This document shows positions 1-11,564 of a DNA stretch of 64,000 bases, in pieces. Each line of letters opens with the position of its first letter. Position 1 is the stretch's first letter. Origin of the DNA: Eutypa lata (taxonomy: Eukaryota; Ascomycota; Sordariomycetes; Xylariales; Diatrypaceae); assembly GCA_022661535.1 (NCBI GenBank), contig JAKULF010000002.1:558001-622000 (forward strand), written 5' to 3'. The notes below the pieces were generated by a model. It did not search any database and was not told where the DNA came from. It worked only from the letters and a program-made list of their open reading frames with translations. The translations under genes were made by a program, and so were the position numbers.

Positions 1-78
1 CCATAACGCATTTATATTGCATTTGCCTTTTTTCTTTCTTTTTTTTTTTCAAACATCTTACCTTGCCTTACTGACCTT

Positions 79-756
79 TCACATCCGTGTCTGCAACGTG
101 ACGAACACCCCAGGATCTACATAAGAATCCCAAAAGGCCCAGAGAATCACCCTAATCACAAACAAACCCAGCACGGCAGCGAAAACCCCAGCAGACCCAT
201 GGTCCCGCCAGAACCGGACGCACGCCCTCCCGGCGTCCCTCGGCATCTGCACCGCCCACAGCCCGGCATACTCGAGCACGACGTACACGGCCAGCACGAG
301 CAGGCGGTGCAGGGGCTGGTTCGCGGTGTAGATGTTGAAGTCGCGGATGTTGTCGACCATCGGCCGCAGTTCGACGTGCCAGCCCACGGTCGTCTGCAGC
401 ATGTGGCTCAGCATGACGTGGAACACCTCCCCGTGCTCGTTGCCGCCAAATATGTCGACGGTCTCGTTCGGGCAGCGCTCCCAGTACAGGTGGATGAAGG
501 AGTGCACGCACTCGTGGTATAGGGCCTCGAGCTGCTCCGCTTTCGTCAGCGTGAATCCGTAGTACCGCCGCGCTAGCGTGATCGTGAGCGGGCGGCTGGT
601 CCGGTACCCGGCGTTCCTAGCTACTTCGCCGGCTTCGGTTAGGAGGAGGGGGTTGTTGCCGTTGTCGTTGCCGTTCCCGTTCCCGTTATTATCGTTATCG
701 TTGTTGTTGTTGTTGTCGTTGTTGTTGTTGTCGTTGTTGTTGTTGTCGTTGTTGTT

Positions 757-847
<91 letters not shown>

Positions 848-1461
848 TTATCCTGATGGATGTTAGGGTCGACCCAAGCCTCCGACGCAGCGATGTCCGT
901 GACACCTACGAAAGCACAGCGATGCCGCCCCCGGATGCGCCACAGCGAATACGGGTCATGGTCGATGACCTGGAGCCGCACGAACGGCCCCGGGGCTTGG
1001 TCGGCGGCGAGGCGCTGGGCCGCGGACTGCGTGAGCGCGCCCGAGAAGAAGATCGTGTCGAGGCGCAAAAGCAGGAACTCCAGCTGGGGCTGGTTCAGGG
1101 GAGCGCCGTCCGGGGCCGCGCGGTACAGGTCCACGAACTCCTGCCGGGCCTGGAGCTGCCGGTCGCTCCACTGCCCCTCGTCGCCGTCGCCGTAGGTGCC
1201 GAGCTGCAGGTCCTCCAGGTCCCGCGCCCGGTGCGAGTGCAGGGTGAAGTAGTCGGGCTCGCCGATCCGGTCCGGCACCGGCGTGATGCTCCGGTGCAGG
1301 GCGCAGTCGTGCACCTCTTCCGGGCCTGCTGGCGGGTCGACGAAGTGGGCGATTTGCGTGTTCAGGTCGGCGATGGTGGGCTGGAGTCGCCGGTAGTACA
1401 GGTAGAAGATGTAGAACTCCCAGAGGAGGATCAAACACACGGTAAGAACGGTATAGAACAT
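79..1461 (-). CDS. SprT-like metallopeptidase-domain membrane protein with long Asn/Asp repeat
   Basis: Single-exon frame of 460 residues starting at an ATG (CAT on the plus strand at 1459-1461). The N-terminus carries a hydrophobic segment (about residues 4-22) and the C-terminus has two more, around the stretch LLVLAVYVVLEYAGLWAV and the final 30 residues. An Asn/Asp low-complexity block occupies roughly residues 205-265. After it comes HECVHSF, a zinc-type HExxH motif, followed about 25 residues later by EHGEVFHVML. This is the spacing of SprT-like domains, where a third histidine completes the zinc site. The family link is inferred from these motifs only. SprT/Spartan proteins are usually nuclear and soluble, so membrane segments here are unusual, and the substrate is unknown. 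No intron is needed. The repeat is DNA-level hexanucleotide GTTGTC (plus strand), so its length probably varies between strains. Confidence 0.75.
664..849. repeat. GTTGTC/GTTGTT microsatellite inside the SprT-like gene
   Basis: The plus strand is built only of GTTGTC and GTTGTT units over this stretch, with a nearly pure (GTTGTC) run of about 15 copies near 757-846. On the coding (minus) strand it encodes alternating Asn and Asp. Because units are multiples of three, expansion or contraction keeps the frame open. Other frames give poly-Thr and Leu/Ser shadow frames that are not genes. Confidence 0.95.
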
Positions 1462-2474
1462 CTTTGGGGGTTGGGTTGCTTACCTAGGGATTTGAAATAT
1501 TGTGGGGATCGTCGATGGTTCGATGATGATGGGGCGTGTTCTTTCTCTATATATGTACGTTACATGGTGAACAATCATTCTGTTCAACAGCACAACTGAC
1601 TCATGCCATCAGGAACAAAGCTCGCTTGAGTCCAGATACAGATGAGTCTCAGCTAGGGGTTAGTGTTTTCTGTGCCTGGACTGGCCCCTCGTTTGGATGT
1701 TTGGATGTTCGGTAACACCTGACACTAATAAGAGGAAAGGACGGTACACGCCTGTATTAGTCAGTTTAGGTTTAATGTTATCGGTATTGTACGATGTCCT
1801 TGTTCCGTAACTGATTTAGTAGGGTGTTAATTGTCTTTGTTTGAGATTACGAACAGTGTAGACCTAGTGTGAGTAATAACGCATACTTGAAAAGAATACT
1901 CTCAGTCTCTCAAGAGGATTCAGAAAAGAAAGGGGTCAGCTACGAGGTAGGAAGATAGGATACAGTATTGCCATGGGCATTAGCAAAAGTAAGAAACTAG
2001 AATTGATTGACTAGTGTAGCGTAGCTATTGGAAGCGAACATGAAGGCCTCCTCATAAATACGCCCTGTTACTCACTGCACGTAGCGAGATAACTGTCCAT
2101 AGCTTCCCACATAATGTCATAACGCGGACGTAGTACGATAAACCCTAGATGAAAGCCAACCGTCCTGGAAGGACTACCGTGTGCAACGACTGTTGCAGTC
2201 TATGCGGGTATCATCAAAACGCAATAAGCCCTAAAAAATATCAATGTTAGCATGCAACTACAGTATAGTAACGGATTACGGCTTGATTAATATCTTACCC
2301 GCCAAACTTCCTTTACGCCCCCCTGATGCAAACTTTCAAACCCCATGAAGGTCTTTTCATGTGCGAAATCATGATCATGAGATGGTAGACGTAAGACGAG
2401 ATGAGAATACAGAGAAAATATGAGACCACTGATAATTGAAGAATGGCCCCACTAGTATGCGCGTGAAAGTGAAG
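1462..2474. other. Intergenic region, no gene seen
   Basis: This lies between the start of the SprT-like gene and the stop of the zinc-finger-like gene. It should contain the promoter of the first and the 3' region of the second. No frame with recognisable protein content, RNA gene or long repeat was found. Confidence 0.6.
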
Positions 2475-3813
2475 TCATTTCTTAATGCCGGAAACGGTGT
2501 TGGGGAAGGCGGCGGCCGCGCGGTTGAGGCCGCGCAGGACGTCCGGAAGCTGGCCCCTCTGCAGCGAGTCGATGTACTCGTCGATGGTGGACACGTCCTT
2601 GATCTCCTGGAGTCGCGTGCGGGTCAACCAATACTCGAAAGGGCCCACTGTAGGGATCATGTCAGTAATAGCTACTAGTAACTACCTAGGTACTCGTACT
2701 GCAAAATAACTTCCAACCAGATACCTAAGTAGGAATGTATGTATGCAGGTGACTTACAGTTTTGAGCAAGAGCATCGCCAAGCTCCTTGCAACGCTCCTC
2801 GGGCGTGTGCTCCGTGTGGAGGTCGAGGTAGTGGTTCAGCATCTTCGAAACGTCCTTCAGAGGCCACTTGCCAGGCTCGCTAGGCACACGGCTTGGGCCC
2901 GCGTTGAGGTACTTCTGGGCGGTGCACAAGCGGCACTTCCAGAAACCGAGGCGCTGGACGGACGTGCTGCCCCCACCATTGGTCGTCGCGACATCGATCG
3001 AGTCGCCCTCGGCAATAGCGTTAGGGGTGGCAGCGGCGGTGATGGTACCCTCGTCCTCATCCGCGGCCCCTGCTGCCGGTGTCTCTACCGTCTTGGGACG
3101 CTTGCGCTTTAGACCACCGGACGCCGGGGTGCCGTATGGTCGCTGCTGCTGTAACAGTTGCTGGTAATGCTGCGACGGGCCCTTGGTGGTCGTGTTGAGG
3201 CCCAGGCGGGTCTGCGCATCGATCAGCTCGATGCGGTGCTGGCAATGACGCACGTGATGACTGCAATCAAGAAGGCGCACGTGCAAACTACGGATCTCCT
3301 GGGTCGAGACCTCGGGAACCGCCAACATGGCTCTACAGTAGTCAATGTCATATCTGTAGGCACTGATGTCCTCTTGCATCTGTCGACGCGTGATGGAGTT
3401 CAGGTCGACGCTGTTCTCATAGTTCAATGGGGCCCCATGGCCGTCCTCTCCAGCAGGTGCTGCATGGCCATTGGCGGCGGAGTCGGCGAAACCCGAGGGA
3501 AACTACATACATATATGGAGGATGATGTCAATTCAATGTCACTCCCAGGTACTATGTAACTAGGCGCAAAGGGAAGCACGGCAGGCACGGACAAGGCTGA
3601 GCCAAGCCGGACAGATGACAGGGAGTGGTTACTGCAGGGCAGAAGTGGGGGGGGGGAGGGGGGGGATCAATTGATCGGTAGAGGATATGATAGGCTGAGA
3701 GATAGCGACGACATGGATCGACAATTTTTTAGATGATAGAAAAAGATGGGATTGGTATCACTCACGTCGAAAAGCTTGAAGAGATCGGGTTTATCGTTTC
3801 CATTAGCAGCCAT
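2475..3813 (-). CDS. Cys/His zinc-finger-like nuclear protein of unknown function
   Basis: Three exons, 3813-3766, 3502-2758 and 2647-2475, give 321 residues. The introns have a GTGAGT donor with TAG acceptor, and a GTAAGT donor with CAG acceptor. The start MAANGNDKPDLF is the only ATG that links in frame to the main exon. Visible parts are an N-terminal helical region (about 40-110) rich in His and Cys, a Gln-rich stretch (about 128-137), a basic KRKRPK nuclear-localisation-like motif near residue 148, an acidic stretch, and then FWKCRLC with Cys206 and Cys209 followed by His240, His245 and His248. The spacing between the Cys pair and the His group is far longer than in a classical C2H2 finger. 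The protein looks like a fungal-specific DNA- or RNA-associated factor. I do not recognise the family, so function is not assigned. Confidence 0.75.
3648..3666 (+). repeat. G-rich run with quadruplex potential in first intron
   Basis: Two long G runs separated by a single A lie within the first intron of the zinc-finger-like gene. On the coding strand this is a C-tract. It is probably a slippage-prone homopolymer. A G-quadruplex is possible but not demonstrated. Confidence 0.6.
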
Positions 3814-6800
3814 CTTGTCCGGTGAATGCTTTGGTTTCAGCATTTGAATTGACGACTAGTTAGTGATGTATGTGGCTGTATTGACGGTAGATTTCGTGGT
3901 TTTGCGATGTGGGCGCATGGGGGAAAAAGTGGCATGAATAAATGCGCAGGCTTTTTTGATAAATCAAAAGTGTTGATGGAGATGGGAAGGGAAGTGTTCC
4001 CAATTGAGATGTATCAAGCACTTATGTTCTCTTTCTTCAGCTGGACAAGAAAGAAGAATAGGAAAGAAAACACTAAGGCAAAATGAAAGGAAGGTGGGAA
4101 AAAAGGTTAAAGGAAAAAAAAGTAGAGAAAAAAAAGGAAATCGGAAAAAAGAAGAAAAAAAGAAAGACCACATTCTCCTAGTTAGTCTTTTTCTTCTTCT
4201 TCTCACTCCTTCCTTTATCTAACCTTGACGCCTTCAATTCGGTTGTTAACAATCCCATTGAAGCAACTACCAATTTAACTATCACCTAAACAACTCATCT
4301 CAGGTGGAAGTTCATTCTTGGAAATAAAACCATGGCAATTCATCACTTCAAGTAGTACCTAGATAAGTCAATCGATAGACAATAGGTATGATTTGTTTTC
4401 TGCGACAAACCCCGATTGTGGAGACCAAGGTAATTGCCAGAATGGGCGGGCGCACCCAAACGTAGGTAGGTATGTAGGTATCTACTCCAGGTACTGATGC
4501 TAACTGTGTAAGTTAGAGCAACAGGCAGAAAGTTAAGACACCCCTAGTTAAATAGAAAGTTTCTCAAGGAAATCCTGCCGCCCGAATGTTGTTGGAAAGG
4601 GGGCCTATAACTTCATAGTTATTGGAGGTAGGTAAATGTAGGTATGTATGCATGTATGTATGTAACTACGCAAAGTAAAGATCTTTTTAACTTAGGTAGG
4701 TATTTACAGAGCATATTTGATAAGCCCAGCTATGTGGAACAGATTTATCTTTTATCTACAATTCATCTACAGTTATCGGTCGGGAACCTCGTGACCCACT
4801 CACATCAGATTCGAATCGTCTTTGGACCTGCCAAGCCTATATGTACCTAGCCCAACCCATGCTAAACCTGCATATCCAATATGTATAATGCCTACAGGAT
4901 TACTACTTGGATTTCTGAATCACCAGCCACACCTACCCACAATCATTCACACGTATATCCACCAAAGTGCAAGGCTGCGATGCAGTATATGCATGTAGGC
5001 TGTAGGTACGATATGCACATTGAATATCGTGACTCCACTCTCACTCCCCTATGCCTCAGGTTTAGCAACTTTCTTAAACGTTCACTCAGTTAGATAGAAC
5101 CCTTCGTTTTAAGGTTGATCCACTACAAATCTAGCTTTAAGCAGCCGCATGCTTATAAGAAATAAGCATCAGCACGGACTATATATGGATCTTTTATTAT
5201 TATAGATAAACTATAGATTATCTTATTAGAGAACATATATCTGGGGAGAGGTGGAAACCACTCTGATAAGGCACGTATCATAGATACCTACATGTGTCTC
5301 AGCCAACCTACTAGAATAGCCCTGGTTTCTCTTCTAACCTCTACCTCAAAGTGTTTTTTTTTCCAGTATAGTTGTTGTCTTTATTGTTGTGACTATTTTT
5401 AGTATCGAATTTCATCCCAATGTTTAACCAACATATTCTACATTATCTATATCATTTCCTTGTTTCAAGCCACTACTTACCATGGGATATATTTTATATG
5501 AATAGGACATTTGAATCATGAATCTATAGTATTGGGCACTCCCTGGAATAATTATATAATGTCCCATTTGCCATATGCTTCCCTGTTGCACAAGGTCGTG
5601 CACTAGTAGATGTAGTAATTATCATGGGTCGTATGCGCACCAAAATCAGCTTTCAAGAAATTAGTAAAGCAAGTTTTGTTGCGTGAATTCATAGCCGCCA
5701 GTATTTATGATCTGCACGTAACATAGCAAGTTACGGATGCATGCTGCTGTTTACCCCCGGAGGATTTGCAATCGATTTCGTATTATGTAAGCTCGTGGGT
5801 AATACAACAGCCATCAGTCCTGTCTCACTTACATGTATTCGAACTAATTCAATCAGGAAAGCCGAATCTATTAGTTAATTAGTCAGTAAATACTGGAAAC
5901 TACAGGTGTTCTCTTGGCATTTGTAGATTAGTGAAGCATTAGTCTAGTTATGCATAGAATGCTGCAGAACTAACTGCCAAGCTTCAAATGTTGAGGGCAT
6001 CTATTGTTCGTGACATTTTCTATCACTCATATACGTGAACCCAGTCAATTTGTACCGTTATTCCAAGTCATCCGTCTGGAAATTAGCTCTTTTCAGTTAT
6101 AACCCATAATTTGCCACCTAGAACCATTTTGCAAAAGAAATTCCTATACAATTTTCTTTTTTGTTAGTTGCATTTGATCCTTCAATGGTAGTATGCGACT
6201 ATAGTTAGTCCGTAGTTTTAATGGTCCTTAAGCGGAAATTTGGAGGCATCCGACATCCCTCCTTATAGAATTTCAAGAAAGTGTTGTTTCCAATAACCAA
6301 TAGATTCAAGAGGAGACTTGGCATCATCAGTTATAATTTACACAACCCAATTCAGTAGTTCTTGCACTTCCCCGCCCTTAAAGTCGGCGTGAAATGGTTG
6401 CATACCGATCGGTTCGGGTAGTCCTTATTCGTTGTTGCGGAACCTTATCACTTATGTGACTATATTCATTCTCGGCTATAGAATCGCCATTGCCACTTGA
6501 TGCAAGGTCAGATACCGGAGTAGTAAGCCCCTAAAGATCTTAATAACGATGGCCATGCCGGAGGTGATATTAGATCGTTGTTTTCACGTTATCATATCTT
6601 CCCGCATCTATAAATGGGACTGTTGAGGTTATGTAGTCTAGGGAATGGAGCAGAATGCGGTGTTGTCCACCGCTTGATAGTAGTGCGGTCTATTTTTGAG
6701 GTTCTCGTCGAGATTGAGGGGCACGGCCAACATCCCGCTCAATCCGGTGAGGACCCTAATTCCAACAGCGTAATTCCGACGACGGAGCACATTCCCAATA

Positions 6801-7792
6801 TTAACCCCACCAAGGTAGCAAATATGATAGTTCGTGGACTTGGTTCGTGGGAGATAGGGTAAGTTCCCCAATGTTTGCATTGGGAACCATTAGCGCGGGT
6901 ATATCACGAGCACGCGGGATGCCTCCCTAGCGTATAGTTTCGACCAGCCCGCAAATTTCGATGGGCTTCTCTGCCTGCAGAGCGGCTTTCCGATAGTATC
7001 TAGACGGCATTTATTCATGCTCTTATGAAGCAGTTTGCCGTTCCTGGTCAGCCGCTCGCTTGAACCGGGGCTCACGTGGGTACTTTTTTTGGCTTGAGTC
7101 CCCCCGCTTATACTGCTTCGAACCCCTGGTAGAACTTTCTATGTAAGAGCATCCCAAGAAAATGGATAAGCGAATGTAAGTTGACGAACTCGGAAATCCG
7201 TTGTAAGGATCGCGCGTCGTTAATACGATATTAACCAGAAGCTTGGCTACATTGGCATCTTTTTCACCGGTCTAGATGGGAATTGGGTAGGAGTACCCTT
7301 GTTTTGGAACGCGGTCCAGATACAGCGACAAATCTCGACTACTAGATTTTGAGTACCATATGACCAGAATGGATCAACGGTCCAGCCCAGCAATTGGCGG
7401 GAAAGCCGTCTATGCTCAAAGGGACCAGCGCACGATGTGGAGCCTTGGATGTCGAAGACTCCTGGGGAAGCCGGAAATAATCCCCACTTGACACGCGGCA
7501 ACCAACGGTAGTGGTTGAGATTACATTCGGCCTTTCCTAACGTAGTATGCCGAAGAGTCGATCTACTTTGACACCCTTCAACACCAGAGGTACTCAAGAT
7601 TGCGGTATCGTGATCGAAGTCGTCACTATTAATAAGGAGAGTATTCTGTCACTAGCAATTATGGAAAAGATCAGAAACATCACAACACATAAATCCGACA
7701 CCGTCCCTCTCACAATCGAATTCTCAATTTCCCATATTACTTCAATTTCAAATACATAATTTATTTCTATAACACAACATACTACTACAAAT
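3814..7792. other. Long gene-free stretch
   Basis: About 4 kb without a supported gene. It holds a purine-rich tract (4040-4168), several TAGG/TATG tandem patches (4462-4480, 4626-4664, 4694-4703) and AT-rich unique DNA up to about 6.3 kb. From about 6.4 to 7.75 kb base composition becomes more even and several short frames of 60-116 residues occur on both strands. None has a recognisable motif or joins to another through credible introns, so they are not called as genes. The last few hundred bases presumably carry the promoter of the dehydrogenase at 7793. Confidence 0.5.
4151..4202. repeat. Imperfect purine/pyrimidine inverted repeat (hairpin)
   Basis: A GAAGAAAAAAAGAAAGAC arm at 4151-4168 is followed 16 bases later by GTCTTTTTCTTCTTCTTC at 4185-4202, nearly its reverse complement. 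It lies upstream of the zinc-finger-like gene. It could form a hairpin, but its simple composition means it may be chance. Confidence 0.5.
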
Positions 7793-9597
7793 ATGATTGG
7801 AACTGTGACCGACGACCATACCATTGGCATTGCTAATGGAAAACTCAACGGAAGTTCTAATGGCATCACTAATGGTCATACGAACGGACATACCAATGGG
7901 TTAACCAACGGAGCTACCAATGGGCATGCCAACGGCCACTGCGACACGGAACATGCAAAGACAGACGCATATAACTTTCGAAACCCATCCCTCTTCGTCA
8001 CACCGGACCATCAGTTGAAGATGGTGGATGGGCCAATTGAAAAGCCTGGACCTGGGGAGGTGACACTGCAAATCAAGTGCTCCGGCATCTGCGGGTGAGT
8101 ATTGCGTCTCCAATTCATCATAGAAACTGCCTTTCTGACTTCACCCCTATAGGTCTGACGTCCATCTGTGGAAATCAGGAAGGATAGGATCATTGGAGGT
8201 CAAAGGCGAATGCATCCTTGGCCGTAAGTTTGAAATTCCCACCCAGATCTCTTCCGTCATTGCTTTGTCATGCAACCCCAGTACCCCGGAACCACTAAGA
8301 TCAAGCCCGTCTGAAAAAAGTTAAAGAAGAAAAGGGCAGGGTTGCGTTAGCTTTTCCCAGCGAATTGGGTTTTTGCGATCTTACCTCTTTGCGCTCTCGT
8401 TCTCATTGGCCACAATTTCGCGAAATTAAATAACTGACGTCTTCCATTTATAGATGAGGCTGCTGGAGTTGTGCTCAAGTGCGGGGAAGGTGTCACGAAC
8501 TTGAAGATCGGTGGGTCTGCTCCTACGTCCCCTTCCGGAATGGAGGGTCGCGTGTCCTAGCTCTGCGTATATGCTGATGACCCGAGTATAGGCGACAGAG
8601 TCGGAGTAGAGCCTCAGGCGCCTTGCGAGAAGTGCTTCCTCTGCAGGGAGGGGCGGTATAACCTGTGCGAAGACGTCAAGTTCTCGGGTATATGGCCAGA
8701 CGCCGGAACTATCCAGAGATACAAAGTCCACCCCGCAAAGTGGCTGTACAAGTAAGCGCCACCACCTGACGTTGCCAATTGGAGTCTCGTGGGTTGCCGC
8801 CAAGGGTCTAGCTAACTAACACACTTTCGTTGGTAGGATCCCCGATGGGCTCACGTATAGCGAAGGTGCTCTTCTCGAGCCCTTGAGCGTGATCCTCCAC
8901 GGCATGGCTGGCGCTAATGTCAAATTGGGCCGGCCGGCGCTCATCTGCGGCGCGGGTCCCATCGGGCTCGTCGCCCTCGCCGCTGCGCGGGCTTCGGGTG
9001 CCCACCCCCTGGTCATCACTGACGTCAACGCTGAGAGGTTGGACTTCGCGAAGAAGTTCGTCCCCAACTGCCAGACGTACCAGATCAAGCCGAAGCTCAG
9101 TGCCCAGGAGACCGCCGCCGAGATCCGGGAGCTCTACGGCGAGGACGAGTACTCGATGCCGGCTTCCGTCATCGAATGTACTGGCGTGGAGGGCAGTGTG
9201 TGCACAGCTTGCTACTGTGTTCGGAGGGGCGGCACTCTTATGGTGGTTGGTGTGGGCAGGCCCATCATGAACAATGTCCCGTTCATGCATCTGTCGCTAG
9301 CTGAGGTATGTGCGCAAAGAAGCAGAGCTTCAACAGTCAGTCAGTCCTTGTTGACCGGAAGTCTAACATGAATCATTCTAGATCGACCTCAAGTTCATCA
9401 ACCGCTATCGGGATACGTGGCCGGCCGCGATTCAGTGCATGAAGGGAGGGGTCGTAGACCTTAACCCGATGGTCACGCACATGTTCCCGCTCGAGAGGGC
9501 CGTTGAGGCATTTGAGCTACAAACAGACCCCACCAAGTTCAGCATCAAGATCCACATAACGGACGAGGTTGAGGCTTTGGTAGACCCCCTGGTCTAA
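7793..9597 (+). CDS. Zinc-dependent medium-chain alcohol/polyol dehydrogenase, L-arabinitol 4-dehydrogenase-like
   Basis: Six exons, 7793-8094, 8153-8223, 8454-8510, 8592-8751, 8837-9305 and 9382-9597, total 424 residues, all with GT/AG introns and continuous frame. The enzyme should oxidise a sugar alcohol with NAD+. Catalytic zinc ligands are visible at Cys100 (SGICGSD) and His125/Glu126 (LGHEAAG). The structural zinc lobe has four cysteines at 155, 158, 161 and 169. The Rossmann motif GAGPIG is followed by an Asp ([10 protein letters not shown]), which favours NAD over NADP. The overall pattern is closest to fungal L-arabinitol/xylitol dehydrogenases, but VILHG replaces the usual VALAG after EPLS, so substrate may differ. 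The first ~60 residues are an atypical extension of repeated Asn-Gly units. The start ATG follows a stop-rich AT-rich leader. Confidence 0.9.
7829..7942 (+). repeat. Asn-Gly minisatellite in dehydrogenase leader
   Basis: Degenerate units of about 12 bases (aat-ggn-cat-acn) repeat in frame and encode motifs such as [14 protein letters not shown]. They form a hydrophilic, probably disordered N-terminal extension ahead of the conserved fold, which begins near residue 64. Confidence 0.85.
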
Positions 9598-11564
9598 TTT
9601 CTAGGGATGGTAGTCGATGGAAACGGGGGGGATGAAAAAAAGAAATTGGGAGGGGAGGACGGTCTGGGGTTGATGATCTTCTATCTATGTCACACGCGAT
9701 ATCCATCTGTTTGATTAAGCGAAAAACTCGGCGACTTGATGATGCAATGTCGGCAGCGAAAAGGGGGAAAAAAGGCGCAGTCCGGTTGCGCCTAGGTGAA
9801 GGACTTCACGGGGTGTTATAATGACCACATAATGTATCTATTAAATTGATAATATAAGCTTCATGACCATGAACCAAACATTCTCTATCGGACAAGACTA
9901 CTGAGGCGACACCGCATCATGGACATAGTACCGGACATTATTCTTGCCGGTTTGTCTCGTATCAGTTGTGCAATGGATGGTCTGTTTGTGTGGAGAATGT
10001 CTCACTGTTCCTAGCTATATGTTTGTATACTGCAACTTATATCCTCTGTCGTTAAATTCTACTGCGGAAGCAATTTGTCGAATTCTTCAGCTGGCCTACC
10101 ATATAGAGGCATATTCACTGACGTATAAGTGGACTGTTATCGAAGATGGCATTTGTTGCGAGTTGTTACTTGATTAGAGGTGTCGTGAGCGCGGCTGAAC
10201 GAGTGACCTACCCACAGTTTTCTTCCCCTGACGATGATGCAACCTTTTCAATTAATGTGGTGACACGGGGAGATCTCTAATCGCGGCCCGCTGGTTCGGC
10301 CATCCATGTATCAGGCCACTCGCGAGGAGCGGGCATTTGGTCGGAACTTTATTCCAACTGCTAACAGCCTCACCTAGGACCTGTCCAACGTCGGAATATT
10401 GCTAAATTGTCTTGTGTCGTCGGCCACGGCTTCATGCTTCCGTTAATATCGTTTATTCTCAAGTAACGAAAATTCAGAACGGTCTCCAGGTTTACTGTGC
10501 ACAGCCGATGCACCCGTCGGCCAATGCGTCTCATAACCTTGAATTCAGGATTGTGCTGCAGCGTGTGACATGCCGAATCGTCCTATCATGGGATATGGTT
10601 ATTAATTAACGGGCCGCCGTGGCCGGTGTAATAAACTTTTAGATAGAGTTGATAAAGGTAGAAGGGTGATCCCTGTAGGCATGTCTTTGGGTTCTTTAAC
10701 ACATCAAAGCTCAGCGACAATTTCGACTCAGGAACCTCTACATCGTCAGGGGTTAGTCATGAGAACCTCCAATTCTTCAGTTTTCCATGCTTGTTTTTTT
10801 CTTTCCTTTCCCCCCTCGGCTCCTCCTCCCTGAATATTGCCAAATATTGACCGACGCCTGCATTCATTCGCTTATACTCAACTTCCTGGACCTTGTCTAT
10901 ACATCATCGTATGAAATAGACTTTCGTATGCGGTACATACAACTTGGTGGATTATCGGAGAAAATCCCTTCCATGGCAACACGAACATGAAGGCTTATAT
11001 TTGGAACAAAAATGGATGTCATGTTCAGCCATGCAAATACTTCCGGGTACTCACATATATGCCCACCCACTTTACTGAATTGTGGCTAACTGCAGCATGT
11101 GGTGGAATAGGCATTAACCTTGTTGTTTTGTGGAATTAGAAGACTTCTTCACTTAGAATATGGTGTGTTTATATGTATATATTGAAGTCAAACAATTTTG
11201 GTGAGGAGATGATGACATATACGTGCTTTATACTAGGCTATCTCTCGCTGGGAATCTCTAAATATAGTTCCCATTTTATGTCCGATAGTGTTGAAACTGA
11301 AACCCCTTACATTAGTTTACATTACCTTGTGTACTGGTCTATCGTTTGATGCACTCTGAGGTAATACATCGCCTAGTTTATTGCTACACAGGCATTAGGC
11401 CTGCGTCTATCAAGAGCCCTTAGAAATTACTCCCGTTTTTGTTGAGATACCATGACTTCCTTTGCGGAAGATAAAAATAATACTATGTTCTCAGATACCT
11501 TGAGGTCATTACAATATAGTAACGTCGTTACACATGGCAGGTGCATGCGTTCTTTAAGTTCACA
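9598..11564. other. Intergenic region, no gene seen
   Basis: About 2 kb between the dehydrogenase and the multicopper oxidase, same orientation. It should hold the terminator of the first and promoter of the second. It contains only short frames without motifs and ordinary AT-rich sequence. Confidence 0.55.

Noticed and set aside
639..905. Poly-threonine and Leu/Ser frames over the hexanucleotide repeat
   Set aside because: They are other-frame readings of the Asn/Asp repeat inside the SprT-like gene.
6614..7597. Several 60-116 residue frames on both strands
   Set aside because: They have no recognisable motif, no consistent splice links, and overlap each other on opposite strands.
9944..10990. 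Three short plus-strand frames
   Set aside because: They are motif-less, with no credible start context or partner exons.
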